In this document: positions 43,332 through 53,790 of the stretch, piece after piece
Position numbering within the stretch: position 1 is the stretch's first letter
Layout of the letters: each line of letters opens with the position of its first letter
From: Amoebidium appalachense
Lineage: Eukaryota > Ichthyosporea
Direction of reading: 5' to 3'
DNA length: 64,000 bases
Assembly: GCA_963693365.1 (NCBI GenBank)
Contig: CAVNZM010000014.1
Coordinates: forward strand, 744,001 to 808,000
The notes under the pieces: generated by a model
Told to the model about the DNA's origin: nothing
What the model saw: the letters and a program-made list of their open reading frames with translations, nothing else
The model's database searches: none
Position numbers and translations under genes: made by a program

Positions 43332-44228
43332 ACCACTTTGTGTTTGTGTGTCCGAATTAAGAGCCGGTGGTGGAGGTACGACCAACACGTGGAGAATTCT
43401 TTGGCATGAATAGACTTTGGCAGTAATGATTTTGACTGGGTGGGGTATGGGGATGTGGTTATACATGTAGACACGAAGAGGTTTCATGTGTTTTCGAACT
43501 AGAACTGTGTAGTAACTTGCGAAAGTGCACTAATATTAGTGAGTGATGATGCATCAGATTCTTCTTACTTGGGTTGCGGTGACATGGTTTAGGTGACGAT
43601 GGCGAAGGTCGGATTAGCACCCACTACCGATTTATAATAACTTCCTTGAGCTCGAAAGGTCACTCTTGTTGGCTGCACTTTGCAATACCCCCTTGAAATA
43701 GCCACCATTCGACATATGCACAATAGCTATTGTTCCCTAAGGCTGTGCAGTACATATTATGTACTCTACAATCTTACACTAGAAGCCAACCACCAAGATT
43801 GACCACCATGGCTGACCACATCAGAAAATGTACCGTGCATAAATGCACCTGAACTGTTATGTGTACCGCTGAATATCACGCGAAAGCTGTGCGTCTTGCT
43901 ACGTGCTCTTGCTACGTGAGTCGGTCGGGAGGACCTCTTTCTGCTTTTTTGTAACTCATCAGGGACTTCGAGTGAATGTATTCTTTCGTTGTTCTATTTT
44001 ATTGGGCTGTAGCATCATGCGTGTGCGCTCAGGCACTATGTTGGCGCAATAAGGTCATGTTGGTGAAGCCGTGAATGTAGTAACGCTGATATACAACACT
44101 ACGTAAATAAAACATCGTGCTCTATGTACCGTCACGCTGAGAAAGCACGCGCGCAAGTTGCAATCAATTATCCATAATCTATACTAGGGTTGTTTTATTG
44201 CATACAGTCACAGTATACATATGTTACA
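43332..44228. other. Intergenic region downstream of TSR3
   Basis: About 900 bp of AT-richer DNA without microsatellites or convincing frames. The sudden end of simple repeats at 43260 is used as evidence that the TSR3 transcript ends nearby. Confidence 0.6.
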
Positions 44229-44423
44229 GGGGTTTACGCTGTTTACTCGAGGCAAAGAGAACCAGTCTCAGGTAGGGGGGGGGGGGGTTTGCTCGGAATA
44301 TCCCCTCAGCGGTATATCATGATCACGTACATAGATGTCGGGTGGTGACTATATATCAGGGTTTACTTTCTCTACGAGACACCATAAAGACTACAAGGAG
44401 AAATCAATTAGTTGGGGTTCCCC

Positions 44424-44469
<46 letters not shown>

Positions 44470-44501
44470 GGGCTCCCCTCGGGACACTCGGTATCAGCTG
44501 G

Positions 44502-44564
<63 letters not shown>

Positions 44565-47380
44565 TGTGTGTGTGTGCGCGTGCGCTATAATTTTGTAGTG
44601 ATGTGTTTCTCAAGCCAATCAATACATCTAATAAACAGGTCGTAGTTACGCGTGTTTAGTATAAAATCAAGGATGTTGTAATTTACAGGTAGGCTATCTT
44701 TCTGGGTGTCTGTTGTGAATGTGACGTGTGTGTGTTGCGGTATTATGTGGTCTATCAAACTACATTTGGCGATACATGACCGGTTAAACTGGTGTGTGTG
44801 TGTGTTGTTTGGGCATGCAAATGATGCCACCTTATACTTATTAGATCTCCACTGTATAGCACGTGTACAGTAAAAGCGTGGTAATTGATCAATAATACCA
44901 TCAGCTAGAGAAAGACCAGTTCTACAGGAAGGTAATATGTATTTAGGTGTTATACACTTGCGAGTGCCATATTTGGCAATATGGTTGAGGCGGTCAGTAT
45001 ATATAAAACGAGACATAAGGCTTAGTTTTTCAAGGTGTATGCTTTCATCGGGTCTAGTGTCGTGTGGTATCTTTTTCCATTTGTTATATTGCGTGATTAT
45101 CTTGTGATTGTGTACATGTTTAATAAGTAAGTGGCAGTCCAAAGTCACACACACACTATTGCGGGGTTTATTTGTATTTGTGCCCAGGGGAGAAGGGGAG
45201 AGAGAGGGGAGGAAAGAGGGGAGAGGTGAGGAGGGGACAGGTCGGATAGAGAAGAGAGGGTGGGAGGGCAAATACTTCTTTAAGCGGCTTATGTGCTTAT
45301 TGAATTTCAGCGCGAGATAGGATACTCTAGCAGCTATTGGGACCAGACCATATATCGAGAGCGTTACAGGCCCAGGTTTACAACAGTTGTTAGATAGAAA
45401 GGAGGCAACTTCTGCTTCAAGGAAATTTGCCAAGGGTTTAAGCGCTCTAGTTCTCTCTTTCTTGATCCAAGCGGCGAGAAGGGGTAAACCATATTCACAT
45501 GCCGGGAAGACAAAAGTGCGAATAAATGTAAGTCTAATAGAAGGATGGAGGGGTGTGTCTTTAAAAATATTAGCCGAGAAGAAAGCTAACCGCTTACGAG
45601 CCAACTCTACCCTCTTTTCGACCATATGGGGAAACATAACACCAACAGAATCAACCGGAACACCAAGATATTTGTATTCTGGAACTATAGGTACAGGTTT
45701 AGATGATAATGTAAATGTGTGTAAATTGTTAGCTATATCAGGTACAAGAACACCACATTTGTCTATGTTAAGGATCATAAGGTTTGCCTTGCACCACTCT
45801 GACACTACATCGAACAATCTTTGCAGGCGTCTAGGGGTACGGGCAAGGAGGGACAGATCATCAGCATAGAGAAGTGCAGGCGGAAAGTTATTAATAGGGT
45901 CATCGTTTTCGGCGTAAATCTTGACAGCCAAATCATCTATAAATAGGTTAAACAAAAAGGGGCTAAGCAATGAACCCTGCAAGAGACCTCTAGTACGAGC
46001 AAAACCATATGAAAGATGCCCATTAACCACAGCTCTACCATAGGTTTGAGACAAGAGTGCTTCTAACAGAACACCAATGCAGTGTGGTACACCCCGTGCA
46101 GCAAGCTTTTCCCATAGGAGACCAGGGGAGACAGAATCGTAAGCAGTTTTCCAATCAATAAAGCCAACATATTGTGCACCAACTTGCATAGAATCGTGCA
46201 GTGCCATTATTTGAACATAACATGAATTGTTTTTACGAAAAGCGGATTGGCATGGGTGTATGTGAAGAATAGCTTGAAACCTAGGGTGATGTGCAAATAA
46301 CCTAAGTAAGCAAGCTTCAAAGAATCTACGAACAACCTGGGTTAGTGTAATGGGGCGAAAGGATGATATGGGGCCCTCAGAGTCCTTCTTAACTATGGGG
46401 ATCACTAAGGTATCTAACCAAGATGACGGGACATGTCCACATTTAACACACCAAGAAAAGAGAGAGCTTAACATGATAGTAAGATCAGGTTTAATAGCAC
46501 GATCACTTTCCTTTTGTGGGTAGGAGGGAACAAGGATTTTAAGAAACCCAGCAGGGAGTCCATCAGGTCCACAAGACTTACTAGAGCTATAACTAGATAT
46601 CACAGACCATATGGCATCGGGACTGAAAAAGGGGAGGATCGATTCTATGGGGATAGATGGGTCTACAGGCCACACAATAGGTTTCTGAGCGGGGGTCCTA
46701 TCTTTAAACAGTTCCGAGAAATACTTATCAGAGTCTATGAGGGGGTCTCCAGTGGTATCACCAATAATACGAGCAGGGGGGCCAAATCGATTCATACTAG
46801 CAAGCCGGCGCAAGCTTTCCTTTTGAGACAGGGGTTCACCTAGTCTAGCGGGAGTGGTGTTTGGTAACAAGAGAGCATCGGGATATTCCTTCCTACCACC
46901 GCCAGCATAATCACCGAGATCTATCAAATCATCAACAATAAAGTTAGTGCATGTATCTAGTACGAGATGTGAATCTGGCCTGGCTTGTGCAGATTCTAAT
47001 AGGCGATAGGGTGTTTCGTAGCATAGCATACACATACATCAACTCTACCCCACTGTGACTTAAGCTGGGATAGACGGAGGCGAAAGGTGGGAGGGGGAGG
47101 GGGGAGCAGATCAAGGGAGATCTTAGGTAGGAAAAGGATAGGAGAGTGGTCAGATGACCTAGAGAGGTTAGGAGGGAGAGAGAGTTTTGACATGGTTGAT
47201 GGCCAAAAGGCCACTCCCCAGTCGGTGTTGTGGGCATGGGATATTTGAGGGAACCGCAAAGTGTGACTTTGGACATACCTTGCTAAAGGGATAGCACGCT
47301 CCGGGGGCTTAGATGGGTACCCGACACTCACTTGCAGTGTGTCTGTGTGGTGGAGTCGCGTGTTAAAATCACCTAAAATG
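44229..47380 (-). mobile_element. LINE family 1, 5'-truncated copy C
   Basis: Minus strand. The 3' terminus GGGGTTTACGCTG is at 44229, then the shared tail, internal T-run (44424-44465), (GT)n (44502-44575), an intact 816-codon reverse transcriptase (47035-44585) and about 125 codons of endonuclease (to 47380). The 5' end breaks off within GTTATTTTAGGTGATTTTAA. ATGTTA occurs at 44221 and again at 47377, a possible short target-site duplication. Confidence 0.9.
44585..47035 (-). CDS. LINE ORF2, reverse transcriptase part (copy C)
   Basis: 816 residues with the same sequence as the 24236-26686 protein, including VGFIDWKTAYDSV, RGLLQGSLLSPFLFNLFID and the catalytic YADD. The endonuclease frame (47388-46996) overlaps its start by 40 nt exactly as in copy A, including the same stop. 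Because the copy lacks ORF1 and half the endonuclease, it is not autonomous. Confidence 0.9.
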   Translation of the reverse strand: MCMLCYETPYRLLESAQARPDSHLVLDTCTNFIVDDLIDLGDYAGGGRKEYPDALLLPNTTPARLGEPLSQKESLRRLASMNRFGPPARIIGDTTGDPLIDSDKYFSELFKDRTPAQKPIVWPVDPSIPIESILPFFSPDAIWSVISSYSSSKSCGPDGLPAGFLKILVPSYPQKESDRAIKPDLTIMLSSLFSWCVKCGHVPSSWLDTLVIPIVKKDSEGPISSFRPITLTQVVRRFFEACLLRLFAHHPRFQAILHIHPCQSAFRKNNSCYVQIMALHDSMQVGAQYVGFIDWKTAYDSVSPGLLWEKLAARGVPHCIGVLLEALLSQTYGRAVVNGHLSYGFARTRGLLQGSLLSPFLFNLFIDDLAVKIYAENDDPINNFPPALLYADDLSLLARTPRRLQRLFDVVSEWCKANLMILNIDKCGVLVPDIANNLHTFTLSSKPVPIVPEYKYLGVPVDSVGVMFPHMVEKRVELARKRLAFFSANIFKDTPLHPSIRLTFIRTFVFPACEYGLPLLAAWIKKERTRALKPLANFLEAEVASFLSNNCCKPGPVTLSIYGLVPIAARVSYLALKFNKHISRLKKYLPSHPLFSIRPVPSSPLPSFLPSLSPSPLGTNTNKPRNSVCVTLDCHLLIKHVHNHKIITQYNKWKKIPHDTRPDESIHLEKLSLMSRFIYTDRLNHIAKYGTRKCITPKYILPSCRTGLSLADGIIDQLPRFYCTRAIQWRSNKYKVASFACPNNTHTHQFNRSCIAKCSLIDHIIPQHTHVTFTTDTQKDSLPVNYNILDFILNTRNYDLFIRCIDWLEKHITTKL

Positions 47381-47437
47381 TTAAACACCTAAATACACAT
47401 TGCCTTCCTGTAGATCTGGTCTTTCTCTAGCTTACTA
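47381..47437 (+). pseudogene. Short plus-strand LINE family 1 fragment
   Basis: AACACCTAAATACACATTGC and CTTCCTGTAGATCTGG match, with several differences, family 1 sequence around 26323-26370 in the opposite orientation to copy C. It is either an older relic beside which copy C inserted or an inverted 5' segment of copy C itself. Confidence 0.6.
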
Positions 47438-47985
47438 AATCATTGACATGTTACCCCTCCTTTACTTATCCGAAGCAACAAATTGGTTGGGAGTGGGGAC
47501 TGAGAGTTTCAGAGGCGCTCGGGGTGGGGCGAGTGGGAGAATTTGTGGGGGGAGAGGGGGCGGGGGCAGGGGCCCCGGGGGGCCCCGGGGGGGGGGGGGG
47601 GGGGGGGGGGGAAGAGGGGAGGGGGGGGGATGACCACCCCTATTGTCTGCTTGGGGAGGCGGGCCACCCCCTCCCCCTCCCCCTCCCCCCCCCCCCCCTC
47701 CCCCCTCCCCCCAAGGCATGGGAGGGCAAGGAGGAATGCAACTGTGCTTCAGGACCTCCTTGCCTCCTCTGCCCCCCCCTCTCAATGCAAAAATTCCTGA
47801 TCATCCTAGAGGGATTCCAGCACGTGGGTCAATTGAGTGAAACGTGTGTGCGCACGCACACACACACACACACGCGTGCGCGCGCGCGCACAAAACTGTC
47901 GGTAAAAAATAAAATAAAAAAAAGGGTCGCGCGCACGCACATATCAGATGAGGAGATACTATACAAAAACAAAAGTGGAAAAAGA
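47438..47985. repeat. G/C-run and CG/CA-rich stretch
   Basis: G-run at 47590-47612 with GGGCCCCGGGG repeats, C-runs at 47687-47712, and CA/CG-alternating sequence at 47848-47890. No exon recognised; probably intron or 3' region of the minus-strand gene whose stop is at 48336. Confidence 0.5.
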
Positions 47986-47989
47986 AAAT

Positions 47990-48780
47990 GCAAGTGGAAA
48001 AGAACCCACACAAAATTACTGGCATTGTTAAATTGCGGGCATGCACAAGCGTCCCTTCTTCACCCCAACTCCCGGACAGCCACATAACTGATTTAGGGCC
48101 AAACACATTTTCGCTATCCCAAAGGAGATATGCCGAAATTGTGTCTTGGCCCCAGATATGTGCCTCCGGTGGATGAATGGCATGGGCAGCAGAAAGAACT
48201 CACACGAAGCAACACACAAATGCGCACAAATAAAAAACAAATGCGTGCAAAACAACCAGCGGTTCTCCAGATCAGTACGTGTACTTTGTGTTGCTTTTCA
48301 TAGACCATTTGGTTGGCAAACACTAATATTAACCGTCACAATCTATTGTTTCCTTTGCACTCCTCTATGATCTGATTGGCTGCTTCTGATTGGCCAATCA
48401 CTGCCATTGCCTGTGGTCCGAGAGGAGACAGTCATGTTAGGTGCTGCTGCTAAGAAACAGATGGGATGGGGGGGGGAGGCGGGTGGGTTGGGGGGGGGGG
48501 GGGGGGGGGGAGGAGGGGGGGGGATAAGTACTCTATAGATGTTCATGCTCTTAGCACCTCAGAGGGTTTTCTCCTTTGTCTGATGAAGGGCTTTGGAGGT
48601 AGGGACGAGGAAACCGGGCGGGGGGGAGGGGGGGAGTGGAGAGGGGGGGGAAGGGGGGAAAGAGGGGGGAGGGGGGAGAGGCAGAAGGACCCACCTTAAT
48701 AATATTTCTCAGGCAGAGGTTGGCTTTTTGTTGCACTTCCAAATCCCTTTTGCTGTGGGGAGGGTGCGGGGGGGGGGGGG
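47990..48780 (-). repeat. Segmental duplication, copy 1
   Basis: Direct repeat with about 52850-53790. Shared stretches include CCAACTCCCGGACAG, GCCGAAATTGTGTCTTGGCC, GATATGTGCCTCCGGT, CTCACACGAAGCAAC and the gene-tail exons below. Identity looks roughly 80%. The simple repeats between conserved blocks differ in length. Confidence 0.8.
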
Positions 48781-48979
48781 GGGGGGGGGAGGGGGGATTG
48801 CCTAAACGAAATAGGTTATGTAAATGATTGACTAAAAGAAATAGGTTATGTAAAAGATTGACTAAAAGAAATAGGTTGTGTAAAAGATTGACTAAAAGAA
48901 CCCAGACCACCCTCAAGTGAGCAGGAGGGGCTAGGAGATGGGTGGAGGGCCAGGGAAACGGTTCAACAAAGTGTTTTTT

Positions 48980-49010
<31 letters not shown>

Positions 49011-49116
49011 GGAGGGGGGGGTCTCTTGGTAAGGGGGGGCGGGGGGGTCTTGGTGGGGGGGGGGGGGGGGGGGTGTCTTGGTAGGACTCACACCTGATAC
49101 CTGAGACTGGCATTGA
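48336..49116 (-). CDS. 3' end of an unidentified gene (intact paralogue)
   Basis: Minus-strand exons in phase: 49116-49094 (SMPVSGI), 48752-48695 (KRDLEVQQKANLCLRNIIK), optional 48590-48558 (PFIRQRRKPSE, acceptor CTCCAAAG), and 48410-48336 (AMAVIGQSEAANQIIEECKG..., stop TGA). Donors are AG|GTGTGAG, AAG|GTGGGT and GAG|GTGCTA. The peptide is helical and amphipathic. No family recognised, and the 5' end is not found. Conserved relative to the copy near 53.3 kb, where the same exons are broken, so this copy is the likely functional one. Confidence 0.5.
48797..48895. repeat. 30-bp tandem repeat, about three copies
   Basis: Unit GATTGACTAAAAGAAATAGG plus TTATGTAAAA, with small variants (first copy GATTGCCTAAACG). 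Intronic to the 48336-49116 gene tail; not present in the paralogue. Confidence 0.88.
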
Positions 49117-49404
49117 CTGCACAATCAATGCAATTTATTACCAGTTTTGGTTGAAAAAGTTTCCAACGAGCATTATTTTATTAAAAGCTTTTGAATATGT
49201 ATGACATAGGCATATATCTGCAGCAGGCCGACTAATGTTCACATGCCTTTAGTATCTTGTACATGGATCAGGACAATTTTATCCATTGGAATGTGCCCTT
49301 TTGGATACATCAAGACTGGTACCTCGAGCTCACGCTTGGCCAGTGGCCACCACCACTGCAGAGACGCTTTCTGTTTTTTTTGAACTGAGGCTGTGACACA
49401 CACC

Positions 49405-49848
49405 ATGCAGCGCCTAGTTTGTGTTTTGGCTATTGGCCTGCTGTGCGGCGGTAGCATAGCCAGGACGCATGCGCCCCGCTCGCTGGGCACCTATGAGATT
49501 GACATGCATGCAAAGGGTACCGCTGGCTCGAGGGCGAAGTGTGCACGAGACTCCGACTGCCCAGGCAGGTACGTGTGTGCGAGCACGGGCCACCGTAGGG
49601 GCAACATCTGCATGAAAGTGGTCGAAAAGGCCGGCAAAGGAGGAGAGTGTGGGGATGATTCTGATTGTGAAGGCGATTTGCTGTGCAACCGTTTCACTGG
49701 GAGATGCGAAAGGGACATATATGGCAAGGCCGGCGGCCGTGGAGATGTGTGCCAGACTTATTCTGACTGTTATATAGGCTTAACGTGCCTCTTTGGAAGG
49801 AGCGAAAACCCCTACTCGATCAAAAAAAGAGAGGGTGTGGTGTGTTAG
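49405..49848 (+). CDS. Secreted cysteine-rich protein, three-repeat
   Basis: Intronless, 147 residues. I chose the ATG at 49405 (context CACCATGC) because the signal peptide starts there: MQRLVCVLAIGLLCGGSIA, with likely cleavage after about residue 19. The mature part has three related modules: KCARDSDCPGRYVC, ECGDDSDCEGDLLC and VCQTYSDCYIGLTC, each followed by one further Cys (NIC, GRC, VVC). The C-x(3,4)-SDC-x(5)-C spacing resembles Dickkopf-like and other small extracellular disulfide domains. Linkers between modules contain AGKGG and AGGRG. Expected to be exported or cell-surface. GC content and absence of introns differ from its neighbours. Function unknown. Confidence 0.78.
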   Translation: MQRLVCVLAIGLLCGGSIARTHAPRSLGTYEIDMHAKGTAGSRAKCARDSDCPGRYVCASTGHRRGNICMKVVEKAGKGGECGDDSDCEGDLLCNRFTGRCERDIYGKAGGRGDVCQTYSDCYIGLTCLFGRSENPYSIKKREGVVC

Positions 49849-50040
49849 CTTAGCTGATTGCACCATTTGCACCCTAACTAGGGTACAGTCGGTGCTGTGT
49901 GGAAGACGGAAGTTCTCATAAGGGCCCCCCAGGGGGGTCCCTCCGGGAACAAAACGGGATAAAAAATAATTAAAAAACATTCATAAAGTTAATGGTGGCA
50001 TTGCGCCAGTCGGAACCCCAAACACAAATGCGTGGACAGA
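49849..50040. other. 3' flank of the cysteine-rich gene
   Basis: Contains GGGCCCCCCAGGGGGGTCCC at about 49922, an inverted repeat that could form a strong hairpin 75 nt after the stop. No AATAAA nearby; AAAAAATAATTAAAAAAC at about 49962. Confidence 0.4.
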
Positions 50041-50445
50041 CAGTGTGATAGCCACACAGGTGGATAGCATGTGTCTCGTGATATTTACACACGTGGTTTT
50101 ACCATGTAACAATGCCCATTTGCATATACCTATTTGCACACACGGATGTGCTGTGTGATATTGTACATTGGGATATACCCTGTGATAATGCACACGTTTT
50201 TGCCTCGAGTAAACAGCGTAAACCCCACGTAGATATACCGTGTAATAATGCACACGTAGATATACCGTGTAATAATGCACACGTAGATATACCGCGTAAT
50301 AATGCACACGTAGATATACCGTGTAATAATGCACACGTAGATATACCGTGTGATAATGCACATTTAGATATAGTATGTGACATTTGCACGTGCATGTACC
50401 TTGTGATGTTTACGCACGTGGGTATACCGTGTGATATTTGGGCTT
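50041..50445. repeat. 27-bp minisatellite, regular core and degenerate flanks
   Basis: The core is five near-identical copies of ACGTAGATATACCGTGTAAT plus AATGCAC (about 50227-50361). Degenerate copies extend to about 50100 on the left and 50445 on the right (CACACGG..., GTGATATT). The array is interrupted at 50198-50226 by a LINE end fragment. Confidence 0.88.
50198..50226 (+). mobile_element. 29-bp LINE family 1 end insertion in minisatellite
   Basis: TTTGCCTCGAGTAAACAGCG plus TAAACCCC is exactly the last ~27 nt of family 1, preceded by one or two extra T. ACGT stands on both sides (50194-50197, 50227-50230), and removing the insert restores a normal minisatellite unit. It looks like an extremely 5'-truncated retro-insertion. 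Confidence 0.8.
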
Positions 50446-50559
50446 AGGGCTGTAGATATATCTACAGTCAACGTCGGTAAATAGTTCGTATTGGTTGCCT
50501 GTGGTACTGCAAATGCACCACACACGGGTTAGCCATAAATGTACACACAGTTAATAAAT

Positions 50560-50747
50560 CACCGTAACCCCTGTGTCTTATCCTTGTATACATACACTAT
50601 TATTAGTGGTTGAATTTCAGCCCCCCTCCCCCCCTCCCCCCTCCCCCCCCCCCCCCCCTCCCTTGGGTCCATCTTAGTAACCTTCAGGACAGCTCTGGGG
50701 TGAAGGAAGATAACGGGTTACACCACACCGGACAAAAAAAAAAAAAG

Positions 50748-50778
<31 letters not shown>

Positions 50779-51145
50779 GGGGGGGGGAGAGGGGAGGGGA
50801 GTTGGGGGGGGGGGGGGGAGAAGGGGGGGGGGGGGGGGAGGGCTGGGTAGTGGGGGGCTACCCAATCACCCGGATACGGTGCTGCCATAGTCAATAAATC
50901 ATAATGGCCTGTGCATTCTTCATGTGATTGAAACCATCGGCACCCGCACGATCATGCAGCTGCAGGGTGCATCCTTCATAATGCCATAATGTAGACATAG
51001 CACGTGTTTTTTTTAAATCACAGTATCTCTGTGCCTTATCCACTGTATTTACACAAACACTGTTGGAAGTGGATGGATTACCCCCCCCCCCCCCACTCCC
51101 CCCACACCCTTCACCTCCACCTACTTCTCTGTTTATTGTGTGTGT

Positions 51146-51176
<31 letters not shown>

Positions 51177-51479
51177 GGGGGTTCACCTGAGTAACATCAG
51201 GTTAGCTCGGGGGTGAAGGGAAGGAGGGGGGAAGGGGGGGGGTGGGTGGGGGAGGACTGCACAACACCGGCCAAAAAATAAAAAAAGGTGTGTGTTTGTT
51301 TGGGGGAGGGAGGGGGGAGGAGGAGGGAGGAGGGGGTGGAGGGGTACCCAATGTACCGGGTACCGTGCTGCCATAGTCAAGAAATCATCATGGTCTGTGC
51401 ATTCGTCATATCATGTAAACGTATTGGCACCCGCACGATCATGATGCAGCATGCATACTTCATCCCTACACTTGACTCG

Positions 51480-51480
<1 letters not shown>
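50560..51480. repeat. Tandem duplication of a ~450-bp block
   Basis: About 50560-50980 and 51010-51480 share, in order, a C-run, a poly-G region, ACACCGG.C(A)n.GGTGTGTG, a poly-G run, GGGCTACCCAATCACC/GGGTACCCAATGTACC, GTGCTGCCATAGTCAA.AAATCAT, CTGTGCATTC.TCAT and GGCACCCGCACGATCATG. No coding sequence seen. Confidence 0.8.
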
Positions 51481-51512
<32 letters not shown>

Positions 51513-51589
51513 CCACCCCCCTACCCCCCTACCCCCCATCCCCTGGCCGGACCCCCAGGTCTCACCTCAGATCTAAAATCTCCCTGCAG

Positions 51590-52215
51590 CCTGCCACATT
51601 GAGATCGAGACTGACTTGTTTCTCACTCAACTCATTCATACGTGTGTCCCCCGGGGCTCCCCCCCCCCCCCCCCCCCCCCCCTTCCCCCCGCCTCTTCTC
51701 AAACCTTTACTCCCGCTCCCCCCTCCTCCCCACTGCCCCCTCCCCTCCCCCCCTCCCCCTCCCCCCACATGATCCTCCCCTCCCCCTCCCCCCTCCCCCC
51801 CTTCCCCCGCCTCAAAGGGGGAGGGGGAGGGGGAGGGGGAGGGGGAGGCAGCACAACCCCACCGGGCTTGTCTGTGGGGTCCTATGACTACCCGGCTGCC
51901 GAAGAAGGAGGGGAAGTGAAGGAAGGAGGGGGGAGGGGGAGGGGGGGGGGGGAGGGGGGGAGGGGGGGGGGGAGGGAGGGGCAGGGGAACCCATTGCCAC
52001 CCCTACTGTTAGCATGTGTAGCTGCCAACTCTCTTCCCTCGAGATCCCTCCTCCGACGGAAGGGAAGGAGAGAAGGAGGGAATGAAGTTCAATGTCCTAC
52101 TCCGGCCCTTCCTCCCCTGCCCTCCTTCTCCCTTCCCCCTTCCCCTTTGGCCCTCTTCCAGGTTCAATTGGTTTTAAGACTTCTGACTGATCTCGAAAAG
52201 ATTATAGCCAGTTAG
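51590..52215 (+). CDS. Partial plus-strand gene, unidentified
   Basis: Exon 51590-51641 (acceptor TCTCCCTGCAG, peptide CHIEIETDLFLTQLIH, donor AC|GTGTGTCCC followed by C-runs) and a terminal exon 52162-52215 (acceptor CCCTCTTCCAG, peptide VQLVLRLLTDLEKIIAS, stop TAG). Between them, 51815-51900 has five GGGGGA units followed by an open stretch reading TTPPGLSVGSYDYPAAEEGG, and 52010-52088 another open stretch (CVAANSLPSRSLLRRKG). The joins are not settled. The peptides are helical; no family recognised. The 5' part is missing or lies in the duplicated block to the left. Confidence 0.4.
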
Positions 52216-52288
52216 GTCAAGGCAGGCACGCGCACACGCACAAGGAGGGCACACACACATGCACATGTATGCGCCCATGCCACCGTAA

Positions 52289-52321
<33 letters not shown>

Positions 52322-52361
52322 ACACACACGCACACACACACGCACGCACGCACACACACAC

Positions 52362-52420
<59 letters not shown>

Positions 52421-52725
52421 CGGTACATGTGCAAGTCATAGCATGGCACATTGAATATTCGAACGTTTATACTACGACTTTATCGGCACGGTGGCCCTGC
52501 CAATCACCATTCCACTACACAAACACTTTATAGTTCGTTGTTGTTTTGGGTTATCACATTATATCAGCAAAGTTCCTTGATAGCAAATATTTATGGGCGA
52601 AAAAGTCGATGTCTGTCACATGCTTGTGTTTCCATGTGTTTTTGTGTTTTTTCAATTTACCAAGAGCTTCCAGGTCATGCTTTGGTCCGAGATGAGAGGT
52701 GTAGTTACTTGTGCTACTCGACCTC

Positions 52726-52773
<48 letters not shown>

Positions 52774-52850
52774 ACACACACACACGCAAAAAAAAAACAA
52801 AAAAAAAACAAAAAAAAACCGCACACCTACACACATGAAAAGGCGAGATA
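52216..52850. other. CA tracts and C-run, unresolved
   Basis: (CA)n with CG steps at 52285-52417, AT-richer DNA at 52430-52710, then a C-run (52728-52760), (CA)n and A-runs. A short segment at 52670-52710 could be an exon on either strand (plus ELPGHALVRDE; minus HLGPKHDLEAL before GTAAATTG). Not decided. Confidence 0.4.
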
Positions 52851-53790
52851 AAAGGAAAAACAAAAATGGAAAATGGATTAAAAGAGATGGAAAAGAAACA
52901 CAACAAAATGAAGTGTGTGTTTGTGTATTGCAGGCATGTACACGCGTCCTTCCTCCACCCCCAACTCCCGGACAGTCACATAACTGAGTAAGACTAAGGC
53001 ACAGGTTCGTTATCTCACAGGAGATATACCGAAATTGTGTCTTGGCCCCAGATATGTGCCTCCGGTAGATGAATGGCGTAGGCAGCAGAAAGGACTCACA
53101 CGAAGCAACAAAACAAATGCGCACAATAAAAAACAAAACAACAACACAAACACACATTAGAGGTGAACAATGAACTCAAGATATAAAAATACTGAACCTA
53201 TGGTCAATACATCTATTGCCAACTATTGAAGTCCATGCCGATAAAAGTATCCCAAACACTAGCCGCCACAATCCATTTTCTTTGCACTCCTCTCGTCATC
53301 TGATTGGCTGCTGCGGATTGGCCAATCACTGCCATTGCCTGTGGTCAGAGAGGAGACAGTCAGTAAGGTGCTGCTGCTAAGAAGAAAAGGGATGGGGGGG
53401 CGGGGGGAGGGGGGAGGAGGGTGGACGATGGAGGTGGCAGTAGGGGGAAAACTCGAAGAAGTTTCTTTCTTGTCGCCTTTGGGGGTGTTGTGGGCGGGAC
53501 GGGGTGGGGAATCTTCGAAGATTCGTGAGGTTGAAAAAGGGAGGGAGGGGTGAGGAGGGGGGGGGGGAGGGGGGGGAGGGGGGGGGGGGGGAGGGGAGGG
53601 AAATGGGTGACATAGGTAAGGGCAGGGACAGGGGGAAGGCAGGAGGACCCACCTTAACTATAAGGCAGAAGGACCCACCTTAACTATAAGGCAGAAGGAC
53701 CCACCTTAACTATATCTCTCAGGCAGAGGTTGGCTTTCTGTTGTGCTTCCGAATTCTGCTGCTGTGGGCTGGGGACGAGGGGGGGGGGGG
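52850..53790 (-). pseudogene. Decayed paralogue of the 48.3-kb gene tail
   Basis: Counterparts of the 48336-48752 exons. The KANLC exon (about 53764-53709, QNSEAQQKANLCLRDIVK) is one base short after the acceptor, so its phase no longer fits. The next exon (QERNFFE, about 53470) reads GAGTTTTC where the other copy has the GAG|GTGC donor. The last exon (about 53350-53278) has one extra base near AATCAGATGACGAGAGG, which destroys the NQIIEECKG reading. Three independent lesions argue for a pseudogene. Confidence 0.6.
53656..53733 (-). repeat. 26-bp triplication spanning a splice donor
   Basis: AAGGCAGAAGGACCCACCTT plus AACTAT, about three times head to tail (first unit slightly changed). In the minus-strand sense each unit contains ATAGTTAAG|GTGGGT, the end of the KANLC exon and its donor, so three equivalent 5' splice sites stand 26 nt apart. 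The intact paralogue has only one. Confidence 0.8.

Noticed and set aside
49239-49490. Minus-strand frame ending KREL EVPVLMYPKGHIPM... antisense to the cysteine-rich gene's start
   Set aside because: The second half looks protein-like, but it overlaps the signal-peptide coding region and its promoter on the other strand; no upstream exon could be found.
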